A stretch of DNA of 43,869 nucleotides from NCBI GenBank assembly GCA_003215545.1, contig QCKF01000010.1, positions 1 to 43,869 on the forward strand. The letters run 5' to 3'. This document shows, piece after piece, positions 27,256 through 34,054 of the stretch. The notes beneath the pieces are model-generated. The model searched no databases. It had not been told where the DNA came from and saw nothing but the letters and a program-made list of their open reading frames with translations. The DNA comes from Prochlorococcus sp. AG-409-L14. GTDB lineage: Bacteria; Cyanobacteriota; Cyanobacteriia; PCC-6307; Cyanobiaceae. The translations under genes were made by a program, and so were the position numbers. Within the stretch, counting starts at the first letter, position 1. Every line of letters starts with the position of its first letter.

Positions 27256-27597
27256 TTACATGCCCATTGCTCTTCTTAGTTTTGTTGCTTCATCCATCCC
27301 TTCCATGATCGTGAAGGTTGCATTCTCTGTAGCGGCTTTGCGGATTTTGATTAGCTCTTGATACTCCGCTGATTCATAAGCCTCAACAGCTATACGCATG
27401 GAAGGGAACTCACAAATAACAGCTAAGTTTGCACCTTCTGTTTGTTCTTTCCCTTGCGGCTCAGTATCTTTTGCGAAGACTTTGCCCCCAACTTCTTTTA
27501 GCCAAGGCCCTACCTTTTCTACGTATTCAGCAAAGAGTTCTTGATTAATAACTGTTGAGGTTGAGATCCAATAACCTTTTGCACCTTTTTTGTCCAT
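27256..27597 (-). CDS. DUF1330 family protein
   Basis: 113 residues with the DUF1330 dimeric ferredoxin-like pattern: KGYWISTSTVINQELFAEYV, 'GGKVFAKDTEP', a 'VICEFPSMRIAVEAYESAEY' block and 'YQELIKIRKAA'. A second member lies at 42862-43161. Proteins of this fold are often small monooxygenase-like or binding proteins; the substrate is unknown. Confidence 0.82.
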   Translation of the reverse strand: MDKKGAKGYWISTSTVINQELFAEYVEKVGPWLKEVGGKVFAKDTEPQGKEQTEGANLAVICEFPSMRIAVEAYESAEYQELIKIRKAATENATFTIMEGMDEATKLRRAMGM

Positions 27598-27639
27598 AAG
27601 AATAAGTGAGTCGAAAGAGTAGGGATGTGCCCTCCATCG

Positions 27640-27791
27640 ACATCAAAGCATTTCTTGGCCTAATTAACATCACCGAAACGTCCCGTAAGGACGAGGTGAT
27701 TACTTCTGCTTGCGAGTTGGTCGATCAGCAAGATGCAGTAATCAAAGACCTACAGGGCAAACAGAAAACTGTTTTTGTACTGAATAGTTAG
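27640..27791 (+). pseudogene. Degraded copy of the 4709-4888 small gene
   Basis: The frame keeps LINITETSRKDEVIT and CELVDQQDAVIKDL but the original ATG is ATC, and the hydrophobic tail is cut to VFVLNS. A GTG at 27606 could still start a 61-codon product with an unrelated first part. Confidence 0.55.
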
Positions 27792-27947
27792 CTAGGCAGG
27801 GTTGCCTGCGTAAGCGGGCTCATAGACCGGTGAGCCAAGACCACCGCCATCTTCGTCGTCGTCATCATCAAAACTGGAGAACAGAACCCAGATTCCCCCC
27901 AGTGCAAACACTGCGGAGATTCCAATACTTGCTAGGTCGAACTCCAA
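27792..27947 (-). CDS. Small single-span membrane protein, 51 aa
   Basis: Starts at TTG (no ATG in frame): EFDLASIGISAVFALGG, a hydrophobic helix to about residue 24, then an acidic run of five Asp, Gly-rich linker and a Tyr/Pro tail. It resembles the other short one-helix proteins of the window in layout. The start is uncertain. Confidence 0.5.
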   Translation of the reverse strand: MEFDLASIGISAVFALGGIWVLFSSFDDDDDEDGGGLGSPVYEPAYAGNPA

Positions 27948-28001
27948 TTTGAAAATCAAAAGTACAGAGACCCTACTTGGTTAAGAGTCGAATTGAGAGT
28001 T

Positions 28002-28157
28002 TTAATCAGCGGCTTCTGTTTGAAGAGTCTTTAGGAAGCGCTTCCTTTGACCACTGGCTTCCACCTCTGTGTACCAGCCACAAGCAAGTCTGTGATCTAT
28101 CTCTTCAAAATTGGGCGTTGATTCCAGCTTCGAGAGTCTTTTCTTCGGTTGATCCAT
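28002..28157 (-). CDS. Small conserved protein, paralogue of 614-790
   Basis: 51 residues: MDQPKKRLSKLEST, then NFEEIDHRLACGWYTEVEAS and GQRKRFLKTLQ. The core is almost identical to 614-790, although the two lie 27 kb apart, which points to duplication or separate delivery. The overlapping plus-strand frame at 27977-28408 is a shadow. Confidence 0.65.
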   Translation of the reverse strand: MDQPKKRLSKLESTPNFEEIDHRLACGWYTEVEASGQRKRFLKTLQTEAAD

Positions 28158-28267
28158 TTGTGGATTATTCACTATTGGCATTCCTTTTTTCTGTTATGTC
28201 AGTTACATCTATGAGCCCTGCGCCTCCACTTTCTTTTACGGCCAACATTTCTCTATTGAAGGGCCGC

Positions 28268-28549
28268 TTACTTCCTGTTCTTCAATTCATCAACAACAGA
28301 GTCCCACTTTTTACCTGCTCGTTCTTCTTCAAGACTTCTCGTAATCCTTGGCCTTGTCCAGATGAATATCACTGCAGCAATTGGAAGAACAAGAAACACC
28401 GGTCCTAGGAGCAAGAGAAGCGAGTAAAACTTGCTTAGAACAAACGCCTGACTTAGGAAAAAGAAAAAAGGCGCAGCAAAGAACCAGCAAAACAGAGTGA
28501 AGAGAACGCTTATTAGTAAGCGAGTGGATTTTTTGTGTGGAAGCTTCAT
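28268..28549 (-). CDS. Two-span membrane protein, paralogue of 26258-26509
   Basis: Starts MKLPHKKSTRLLISVLF and carries two strong hydrophobic helices (about 11-33 and 41-63), then RPRITRSLEEERAGKKW. The start and RPRIT motif match 26258-26509. The cytoplasmic tail is longer and charged here. Confidence 0.6.
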   Translation of the reverse strand: MKLPHKKSTRLLISVLFTLFCWFFAAPFFFFLSQAFVLSKFYSLLLLLGPVFLVLPIAAVIFIWTRPRITRSLEEERAGKKWDSVVDELKNRK

Positions 28550-28581
28550 TACTTAATTTTGCCCACAAGAGAGTTGGGTGT

Positions 28582-28785
28582 CTAAGCCGCTTTTGGAGCA
28601 GCGTTTCTCTTTGCATAAAGATCTGCTATCCCATCTGGAATGAACCGGGCATAGCTCTCTAAATGGACCTCAAGGGTGTGACCCATAGCAGCAGCGATAT
28701 TGGAAAGAGGGAATCCAGCAGCTAGAAAAGCCAGGTGTTCAAGCTTTGTTTCCCGTTGTCTTTTGGCATAGGTATTCTCAGTCTT
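28582..28785 (-). pseudogene. Tyrosine recombinase C-terminal remnant
   Basis: An uninterrupted frame with no start reads YAKRQRETKLEHLAFLAAG, then AAAMGHTLEVHLESYARF and ends with a stop. AMGHTLEVHLESY matches the Gly-His and nucleophile Tyr boxes of recombinases 1 and 2 (AMGHSLQTHLQSY). The catalytic Arg boxes are lost, so it cannot work. It is the last trace of the recombinase of a third element. Confidence 0.8.
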
Positions 28786-28804
28786 GGATCAGTAAGGAAA
28801 GTTT

Positions 28805-29518
28805 TTAGGCGAAACCGTTCCTTTTGGGATTTGTTTTGCTGCCGGCGGTAAGGAAGTGCGTTTTATCACTGCCAACGTCATAGAGGGTGTAATTCAAACC
28901 AGCTCCAATGCCAATCACGCTTCGCTTGGGAACTTCCTGTTGTTGTTCACGTTTACCGTTCAGATCCTTTACTTGTGAATTGATTCCTCCTCCAGTCAGT
29001 TCAAGATGAAATTGTTTAGTACTGCGCGCTGTGAACAGTCTGTTCACATTGAGACGGGTGAGTCGATCAAGGAGGATCAGTGGAGACGTTTCAGATGTGA
29101 GGTTGTCACCCACGTCTGAAGAGCTTCCATGGATGAGTGCACAGTCAAGTTCAATGAAGCCAAATTGAAGTGATGCCAGCCAGTTCAGGTTAGAAGGATT
29201 AACAGTGTTTAGCAGTGCATTGACTGCGTCTTCTCCTTGGCTGAGCCGCAGAGCATCAGCTTTGCGTTCACCACGAAACCCACGCTCTGCAAGTAGTTGC
29301 TCTTCCCACCAGCCATAGATGCAATCTGGTTTTAAATCGCCGCGATGAGGATTTTTTAGTCGATCCAACAATGCGTCACAGTTGCGTTCGGGTCCGACTA
29401 GGTCTCCAAGTACAAATAAGGATGTAACTCCACGAGTCTTCTTTAGATCCCGTTGAATTAGGTCATAGGTTTTGAGATTTCCGCGTAGACCACTTACTAG
29501 TGCCCATCTTTCAATCAT
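28805..29518 (-). CDS. Degenerate metallophosphatase-like protein
   Basis: 237 residues in the calcineurin-like phosphoesterase pattern, but metal ligands are missing. It keeps FVLGDLVGPERN and IHGSSS, while the first motif reads VSGLRGN (no Asp or His), the Asn box reads IYGWWEE, and the GHTH box reads LFTARST. It is parallel in order to the intact neighbour 29515-30330 and overlaps it by 4 bases. Probably not an enzyme; a partner or regulator of the neighbour is more likely. Confidence 0.75.
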   Translation of the reverse strand: MIERWALVSGLRGNLKTYDLIQRDLKKTRGVTSLFVLGDLVGPERNCDALLDRLKNPHRGDLKPDCIYGWWEEQLLAERGFRGERKADALRLSQGEDAVNALLNTVNPSNLNWLASLQFGFIELDCALIHGSSSDVGDNLTSETSPLILLDRLTRLNVNRLFTARSTKQFHLELTGGGINSQVKDLNGKREQQQEVPKRSVIGIGAGLNYTLYDVGSDKTHFLTAGSKTNPKRNGFA

Positions 29519-30330
29519 CGTTCACACACATGACTTGCATCTTCAGCCTGTTCGGCGAATTCAAAACCATGACTTAGTCGCCATGCGAAGACTTTCGGTA
29601 GCCCCGCCTCGACAATCGCTTGACAAGTTCGAGCAACGTCATAGGCCACCTCTTTTATCTCAACTTCATCAGTTGCATCGTTGTGTATTACATAGGTGGC
29701 ATTGGTACTTCCATGACGTGGCTCGCCTACTGATCCTGCATTAACGATTTTGCGCATCGGCAGTGTCAGTTCTTCACCCTGATCACAGTCATGGTCAGCA
29801 TTTTGTAAACGCACACGAATAGATCCATCTCTCAACTCACGTACATAAGGCTGGTGGGTATGCCCGCAAAACAGAATATCGGCCCCCGCTGTTTCTACTC
29901 GCTCGAGAGCCGCAAATGCATCCATGTCTGGCAGAAGATACTCATGCTGACTGTTGGGACTGCCATGCACGAAGAGAAGTCGATCACGACGTAATGAGGT
30001 TGGGAGGCTGGCTAAAAAACTTTTGTTTTCGTCCGTTAGCTGATCATCTGTCCATTGGTGAGCTAGGTGCCCACGCCTTTCTGCTAGCTGAGAAGGGTAG
30101 CTGCACTCGCAGGCATTAAGACCATCGATGATATCTTCATCCCAGCAGCCCTGGCAGGTTGCGATGCCACGCTTTCGTATCAGCTCAACTACTTCGTTTG
30201 GCTGGGGGCCATAGCCAACTAAGTCGCCAAGACAGGTAATGGTGTTAATCCCTTGCCTGTCAATGTCATTCAAGACGGCTTCCACTGCAGGGAGATTGGC
30301 GTGTAAGCAAGAGATAATTGCGTGATTCAT
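29515..30330 (-). CDS. Calcineurin-like metallophosphatase
   Basis: 271 residues. Motifs in order: ISCLHANL (the usual Asp before His is Cys), CLGDLVGYGPQP, QGCWDE in place of the Asn-His box, FVHGSP, and FCGHTHQPY. Most metal ligands are present, so some activity is likely, but two positions are altered. Family members hydrolyse phosphoesters with two metal ions. It is the middle gene of the CobW operon, five bases after the CobW-like gene. Confidence 0.8.
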   Translation of the reverse strand: MNHAIISCLHANLPAVEAVLNDIDRQGINTITCLGDLVGYGPQPNEVVELIRKRGIATCQGCWDEDIIDGLNACECSYPSQLAERRGHLAHQWTDDQLTDENKSFLASLPTSLRRDRLLFVHGSPNSQHEYLLPDMDAFAALERVETAGADILFCGHTHQPYVRELRDGSIRVRLQNADHDCDQGEELTLPMRKIVNAGSVGEPRHGSTNATYVIHNDATDEVEIKEVAYDVARTCQAIVEAGLPKVFAWRLSHGFEFAEQAEDASHVCER

Positions 30331-30335
30331 GGTGA

Positions 30336-31121
30336 TTAACTTGAGGGAATAGCTTCTTTTTGTTGATCTCTAAGAGGCATTTGATGCATCTCCAATACGG
30401 CATCGTTTAGTAGGCAGAGGTCAATCGTTGATTGAATGCGTAAGCAATCAAGATGTTTCCCTTGCACGACAAGCTCAGACAAGCTGGCAGGCCTGCCATT
30501 TGGATCTGAAATTTCTTGAAGAGGAAGGAACTGTGAGCTTTCTTGACTCACGATCCAGTTGAAGAACATAGATCGCCCATCTGGCAAGTTCATCAACGCC
30601 TTAGCTCGATAGACGTCGCCATAGGCTCCGTTCACTAGCTCGAACCAAAAGGTATTCAGGCTGGGTGGATCCCAGACGCTGCGATTAAGACTGAGATTGA
30701 GGGATTCAAGTTTTTGGAACTCCAATTTGTCTTTGCTTGGCAATTCATGATCACGACCAAAGTGGAGATGCCTATCAGGTTGAAGTTGCAATGCTTCAAG
30801 CTGATTTTTGATGCGAGGATCGATACCCGCTAAGTCAGCATGCTGAGGAGAGTGGAACTGAGGAAGCTCAATCAATGCCAGCAAGTCACCTTGTTGCGAC
30901 CTGGAGGCATGTTGGGTTTCAGATAGATCTAGCAGTTGAGGAATTTGATCTTTGAGAAATGCTTGATCAATTCCAGAGTTAGATGCCTGCTCGAGCCCTA
31001 TATCGGAATGACCATCGAGGCGCAAATATCCGCATGCACCAGGATGACTAAGCATTGTTTTGAGTATCCAGCTGGTTTTTCCACACCCTGGCGAACCCGA
31101 GATCAGCCATGTCTGACTCAT
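30336..31121 (-). CDS. CobW/COG0523-like P-loop protein
   Basis: 261 residues. Walker A GSPGCGKTS at about residues 8-16; the C-terminal half has the CobW_C pattern (DVYRAKALMNLPDGRSMFF, then SELVVQGKHLDCLRI). The CxCC metal motif of classical members is not seen, and the protein is about 80 residues shorter than usual. COG0523 proteins handle zinc, cobalt or iron as metallochaperones and are often under Zur. Here it leads an operon with two phosphatase-like genes behind a Fur/Zur-type palindrome. Confidence 0.72.
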   Translation of the reverse strand: MSQTWLISGSPGCGKTSWILKTMLSHPGACGYLRLDGHSDIGLEQASNSGIDQAFLKDQIPQLLDLSETQHASRSQQGDLLALIELPQFHSPQHADLAGIDPRIKNQLEALQLQPDRHLHFGRDHELPSKDKLEFQKLESLNLSLNRSVWDPPSLNTFWFELVNGAYGDVYRAKALMNLPDGRSMFFNWIVSQESSQFLPLQEISDPNGRPASLSELVVQGKHLDCLRIQSTIDLCLLNDAVLEMHQMPLRDQQKEAIPSS

Positions 31122-31162
31122 TCTTGGAACGATGACAGGTCACGAGAAAATCTATCAAATAA

Positions 31163-31183
31163 TGAAAACGATAACCGTTTTAA
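31163..31183. promoter_or_regulatory. Fur/Zur-like palindrome upstream of the CobW operon
   Basis: AAAACG, five bases, CGTTTT (31165-31181) form a perfect inverted repeat inside an AT-rich tract, 45 bases before the CobW-like start. The shape and the GATAAC centre resemble Fur-family boxes; Zur is favoured because of the gene behind it. Confidence 0.5.
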
Positions 31184-31200
31184 TTTTTGCCTCAGGACAA

Positions 31201-31412
31201 TCTAGTTTTCCAAAGGACTAGGTCGCTCATGGGGAGCTAGGAGATTGCAATCCCTTTAAATACGTTGCAATTTTTGGCAATATTTGAGTCTCATATGACT
31301 GTAGCTATTTTCTAAACCCAAGCCATAGCAATGGTTTTGAGCAAGTCTCATCTTTAAAGACATTGTCCTTTGGGAGCACTAGGTCGCAGGTTCGAATCCT
31401 GTCGCCCCGACT
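31201..31412 (+). repeat. att module: decayed copy, spacer and intact 45 bp att core
   Basis: The core at 31368-31412 equals 45 bases of the tRNA-Pro 3' half. At 31201-31247 there is a decayed att start followed by a left hairpin arm of the GGGGAGCTAG type. The spacer repeats that of 26611-26837, including CCCTTTAAATACGTT and AGCAAGTCTCATCTT. Confidence 0.85.
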
Positions 31413-31461
31413 TGTAATTGCAACGCTTTTCAAGGAAGACTGGCAGATCTCATTTGAGAAA

Positions 31462-31534
31462 GGGGCGCTTTAGGGGGCGCTAGCTTATTGCAATAGCTTG
31501 TCCGTAGAGTCTTTTCGTGCGTCGTAAGCGCCCC
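31462..31534. repeat. att-linked inverted-repeat module, GGGGCGC type
   Basis: GGGGCGC (31462-31468) pairs with GCGCCCC (31528-31534), with the TATTGCAATA palindrome between. The end GGAACCTTGAAAACT is the same as at 22753. Here the inner CCCTACAGCG arm has mutated, but the outer pairing is kept. Confidence 0.7.
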
Positions 31535-31712
31535 CTTAGTGGAACCTTGAAAACTAGAGCTATGCCTTAAACATCTTTTCCCTGGTGTTTTGGTGGGATG
31601 CATGATCTTGGGTAGTAGGCCTGAATTTTCTTATGTTGGTGTCGGACTTGTGATTATTTCTCTCTAAATAATCCGCATGGTCTTTAGCGAACCATGGTCC
31701 AACCTCTGAACT

Positions 31713-31856
31713 ATGGAAGTTATAGAAGTTGGGCAAGCTTTCCTCGGAAGTTACTTCTACAACTACATACCAAAGTGCATCATGATGGGCCAGGCAACCA
31801 ATAAGGCTTACAAAGCAGCCACGCCTCCTTATCCAGAAGATCCCCCAGAGAACTAA
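31713..31856 (+). CDS. Small protein, 47 aa
   Basis: Starts MEVIEVGQAFLGSYFYNYIP and ends in a Pro-rich tail (TPPYPEDPPEN). The stop overlaps the next ATG (TAATG). The family is unknown; weakly hydrophobic N-terminus. Confidence 0.5.
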   Translation: MEVIEVGQAFLGSYFYNYIPKCIMMGQATNKAYKAATPPYPEDPPEN

Positions 31857-31990
31857 TGAAGCAGGTCAAATTGAATCCAGACTCCGAGGAAGTAGGAAAT
31901 ACTTTTAAGGTAATAGCCATATCCATCACGATGGTTTTAAACGTATTTGTGTTTGGTTGGTTCTTTTTGTTCTCAGGCTTAGTTAATTAG
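31856..31990 (+). CDS. Small single-span membrane protein, 44 aa
   Basis: MKQVKLNPDSEEVGN at the start, then a long hydrophobic helix (VIAISITMVLNVFVFGWFF) to near the end. Coupled to the preceding gene by a TAATG overlap. The function is unknown. Confidence 0.5.
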   Translation: MKQVKLNPDSEEVGNTFKVIAISITMVLNVFVFGWFFLFSGLVN

Positions 31991-32041
31991 AAATCGCTAT
32001 GGAAAATACCCAGAAGAGATTTGACTAATCGCAACTTTGAA

Positions 32042-32596
32042 ATGAACAGTGCTAGTAAATCACTGCGATTTTTAGTTCCTTTGTTCTTGATTGGAATCGC
32101 TTGGGTTCAGGAGCTAATTGATCAGGTCTGGTTTGGTGGGAATTGGAACCTTCTAATGGGAGGGGGGTATCCATGGTGGGGACTCTTTACCGCTCCTTTC
32201 AGTCACAGCGGATTTAGTCATTTGTTCTCAAACACACTTCTGTTTCTCCCTTTGAGTTGGCTCGTCCTTTCAAAAGGACTACGTGATTACATCTCTGTCT
32301 GGGCATGTGTTTTGTTTGTCGAAATATTCCAAGTTTTCTTTTGGGCAACTCCAGCACATGGGATTTCAGGAGTGGTATTTGGCCTACTTGGATACTTGTT
32401 GATTATTGGCTTTCTCGAAAAACGTTTTTTTGCAATTGTCCTCACCGTGATTTGTTTTGGACTGTATGGCCATTTCCTTCCATCTTTGTTGCCATGGAAT
32501 GTGCCCCAAGGTATTAGCTGGATAGGACATTTCAGTGGCTTTATAGGTGGACTATTAGGGGCTCTGGGCATTTATAGAGAGCCTGACAATGTTTAG
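32042..32596 (+). CDS. Rhomboid family intramembrane serine protease
   Basis: About 184 residues with six hydrophobic helices. Diagnostic motifs: HLFSN (residues 60-64), the GISG active-site serine (Ser109) and GHFSG with catalytic His163. These give the Ser-His dyad of rhomboids, which cut membrane proteins inside the bilayer. The ATG at 32042 is preferred; a TTG at 32021 with GAAGAG upstream is possible. It follows two small genes on the same strand. The substrate is unknown. Confidence 0.88.
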   Translation: MNSASKSLRFLVPLFLIGIAWVQELIDQVWFGGNWNLLMGGGYPWWGLFTAPFSHSGFSHLFSNTLLFLPLSWLVLSKGLRDYISVWACVLFVEIFQVFFWATPAHGISGVVFGLLGYLLIIGFLEKRFFAIVLTVICFGLYGHFLPSLLPWNVPQGISWIGHFSGFIGGLLGALGIYREPDNV

Positions 32597-32811
32597 TACG
32601 CATCAGGGTTTTCTCTCTTGAGATTCCTCGCCTGGCTATGGCAACTATCAGGCGACCAGCGATTTCTTATCGCTTCCATGAAGTCGTAAATAAATTCGTC
32701 AGGGCATTCAAGTTCCTCTTGTAATTCGTTCAGTTCATCAATGAAGAACTCAGAAACACGAGAAATAGGCCCAGTATTTTGTTCCTCTGTTGGCTTCCAC
32801 TTCTCACTCAT
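32593..32811 (-). CDS. Small protein of the 'WxPTxEQ...CPxEF' family
   Basis: 72 residues, MSEKWKPTEEQN, then 'FIDELNELQEELECPDEFIY'. The pattern W-x-PT-x-EQ, then an ELxCPxEF box, is shared with 35443-35655. It overlaps the membrane protein gene at 32808 by 4 bases. The family is unknown but typical of small picocyanobacterial proteins. Confidence 0.65.
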   Translation of the reverse strand: MSEKWKPTEEQNTGPISRVSEFFIDELNELQEELECPDEFIYDFMEAIRNRWSPDSCHSQARNLKRENPDAY

Positions 32812-33026
32812 TTGGATGGTTTCTTTAGACCGAACATTTCTGCCATCTTGCCAGTTAAAGCAAAGTATCCAATAGCCCCAACAAACAATCCAAAAGCAAT
32901 CAGATTGGGAACAATCCCTCCAATAATCTGTGCCTCCCCAAAACCTAGAAAGGTAATCACAACAAATACTCTCGCCCAGGGGGAGCTAGGAGGGGAGCTA
33001 CGAGATTGCAATAGCCCTATTTGCAA
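32808..33026 (-). CDS. Membrane protein whose start was replaced by repeat DNA
   Basis: From about residue 19 the product (RVFVVITFLGFG, then AQIIGGIVPNLIAFGLFVGA) matches the paralogue at 42283-42483 (RLFVVMSILGL, then AEIIGGILPNLIAFGLFLVA). The first 18 residues here come from the att-linked hairpin sequence at 32979 and are unlike the paralogue's. So a repeat insertion or recombination has cut off the original start. It may still be made as a chimera from an in-frame start. Confidence 0.65.
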   Translation of the reverse strand: MQIGLLQSRSSPPSSPWARVFVVITFLGFGEAQIIGGIVPNLIAFGLFVGAIGYFALTGKMAEMFGLKKPSK

Positions 33027-33067
33027 GGGTTTTCGAGGAGACTCGAAAGTCTCATCTGAGAAAGGTT
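32979..33067 (+). repeat. Circularly permuted copy of the hairpin module
   Basis: Starts with the arm GGGGGAGCTAGGAGGGGAGC and TTGCAATAGCCCTATTTGCA, then continues into TTTTCGAGGAGACTCGAAAG and CTCATCTGAGAAAGG. At 26851-26945 the same two parts occur in the opposite order. The join lies at a TTGCAA-GGTTTT sequence. No att core or right arm is present. Confidence 0.65.
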
Positions 33068-33091
33068 GAGCTAAAGCGGCATAATTGAAAG

Positions 33092-33292
33092 ATGCAAAAG
33101 CTGCTAATTACTCTTGGGCTTGGGATTGCTGCTATAGGAGTCCTTTATCCCTATCTCAAGAATTTGGGTTTAGGGCAACTCCCAGGCGACATTGTTTTAA
33201 GGGGTGAGAACTCAACGTTTCACTTTCCAATCGTGAGTTGCATTGTTGTAAGTCTTGTAGTTTCGTTCATTTTTAATTATCTCAGCAAGTAA
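33092..33292 (+). CDS. DUF2905 family membrane protein
   Basis: 66 residues with the DUF2905 pattern: an N-terminal helix (LLITLGLGIAAIGVLYPYL), 'GLGQLPGDIVLRGENSTFHF' and a second helix (CIVVSLVVSFIFNYL). The 'LPGDI' motif is the hallmark. Two-helix bacterial membrane protein of unknown function. It lies immediately after the permuted repeat. Confidence 0.85.
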   Translation: MQKLLITLGLGIAAIGVLYPYLKNLGLGQLPGDIVLRGENSTFHFPIVSCIVVSLVVSFIFNYLSK

Positions 33293-33294
33293 AA

Positions 33295-33312
33295 GGGGCC
33301 AGTTACAGCCCC
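33295..33312 (+). terminator. Weak hairpin after the DUF2905 gene
   Basis: GGGGC pairs with GCCCC over an eight-base loop 3 bases past the stop codon. There is no good T run, so termination would be weak. Confidence 0.4.
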
Positions 33313-33358
33313 CTAAATACGCCTTTAGTGATCCCCATCACTCAGCTAGCCGAACGGC

Positions 33359-33688
33359 TTAAGCCTTAACAGCACACTTTTTAGTTTCTTCAGTAGAGAG
33401 TTCAGTTTTTTTTTCTGCTGGGGCTAACGCTTTGAGTTCTTCTTGAAGCTCATGCTCGCGTTCGTTAATGATTTTGATGCGAGATTGATAGCTCTCTTCG
33501 AGCCTCTTACGGGAAGCTTCAAGATTGTCGAGTTCCTCTCGCCGTTGCTTAAGCTTGATCTCCTCTAGTTGGCTATCAGAGACCACATAAACAGTCCTCA
33601 TTGGAGAAAAGAATGAGTCAGCAAGAACGGTGCCGAATAAAGATGAATACATGATGTTTTGTGCAGGAACACCATTATTGTGCTCCAA
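33359..33688 (-). CDS. Coiled-coil hypothetical protein, 109 aa
   Basis: An N-terminal hydrophobic segment (NIMYSSLFGTVLADSFF) precedes a long coiled coil (about 42-90; SQLEEIKLKQRREELDNLEA) and a Lys-rich end with 'KKCAVKA'. Reads as a membrane-attached or structural protein. No family is recognised. Confidence 0.6.
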   Translation of the reverse strand: MEHNNGVPAQNIMYSSLFGTVLADSFFSPMRTVYVVSDSQLEEIKLKQRREELDNLEASRKRLEESYQSRIKIINEREHELQEELKALAPAEKKTELSTEETKKCAVKA

Positions 33689-33860
33689 GTTTCAGCATGA
33701 ACTAATGCTGTAAACCGAAGAAATCTATACGGTAAATATCACCTGATTCGGTTAATAACACTATAGATAGTAAGAACCGTAAAGCCTAAATGCTTGAGTA
33801 AAAACCCTATATACAATTTATACAAATATGTTAGAACTGAATTAGCCCAACAGGAGAATT

Positions 33861-34025
33861 ATGAAACTAAGAACTGCTTTCACTTTAATTACCAATCCAT
33901 TGAGAGACCTCGATCATATCCATGATTTTAATTACAAGTTGTCCAATGAAGAACAAGGTGATTTTTGGGAAGAGATATGCAAAGTTCATCCCACAAAATC
34001 CTCTTGTAAGATCTACGAAGTGTAG
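33861..34025 (+). CDS. CP12-like small protein (C-terminal motif)
   Basis: 54 residues, MKLRTAFTLITNPL at the start and DFWEEICKVHPTKSSCKIYE at the end. The tail, Cys-x3-Pro-x4-Cys-x2-aromatic-acidic, is like the C-terminal GAPDH-binding loop of CP12. A paralogue is at 37867-38079. The N-terminal half differs from classical CP12. The ribosome site AGGAG lies five bases upstream. It could regulate an enzyme by redox; inference. Confidence 0.65.
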   Translation: MKLRTAFTLITNPLRDLDHIHDFNYKLSNEEQGDFWEEICKVHPTKSSCKIYEV

Positions 34026-34054
34026 ACAGGATTATTTGTCGATATCTAGGAGAT

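Noticed and set aside
27977-28408. 143-codon plus-strand frame
   Set aside because: Covers the minus-strand paralogue of 614-790, whose conservation fixes the coding strand.
22600-31412. Further tRNA genes at the att copies
   Set aside because: Only the 3' half is present; no 5' acceptor or D arm can be built upstream.
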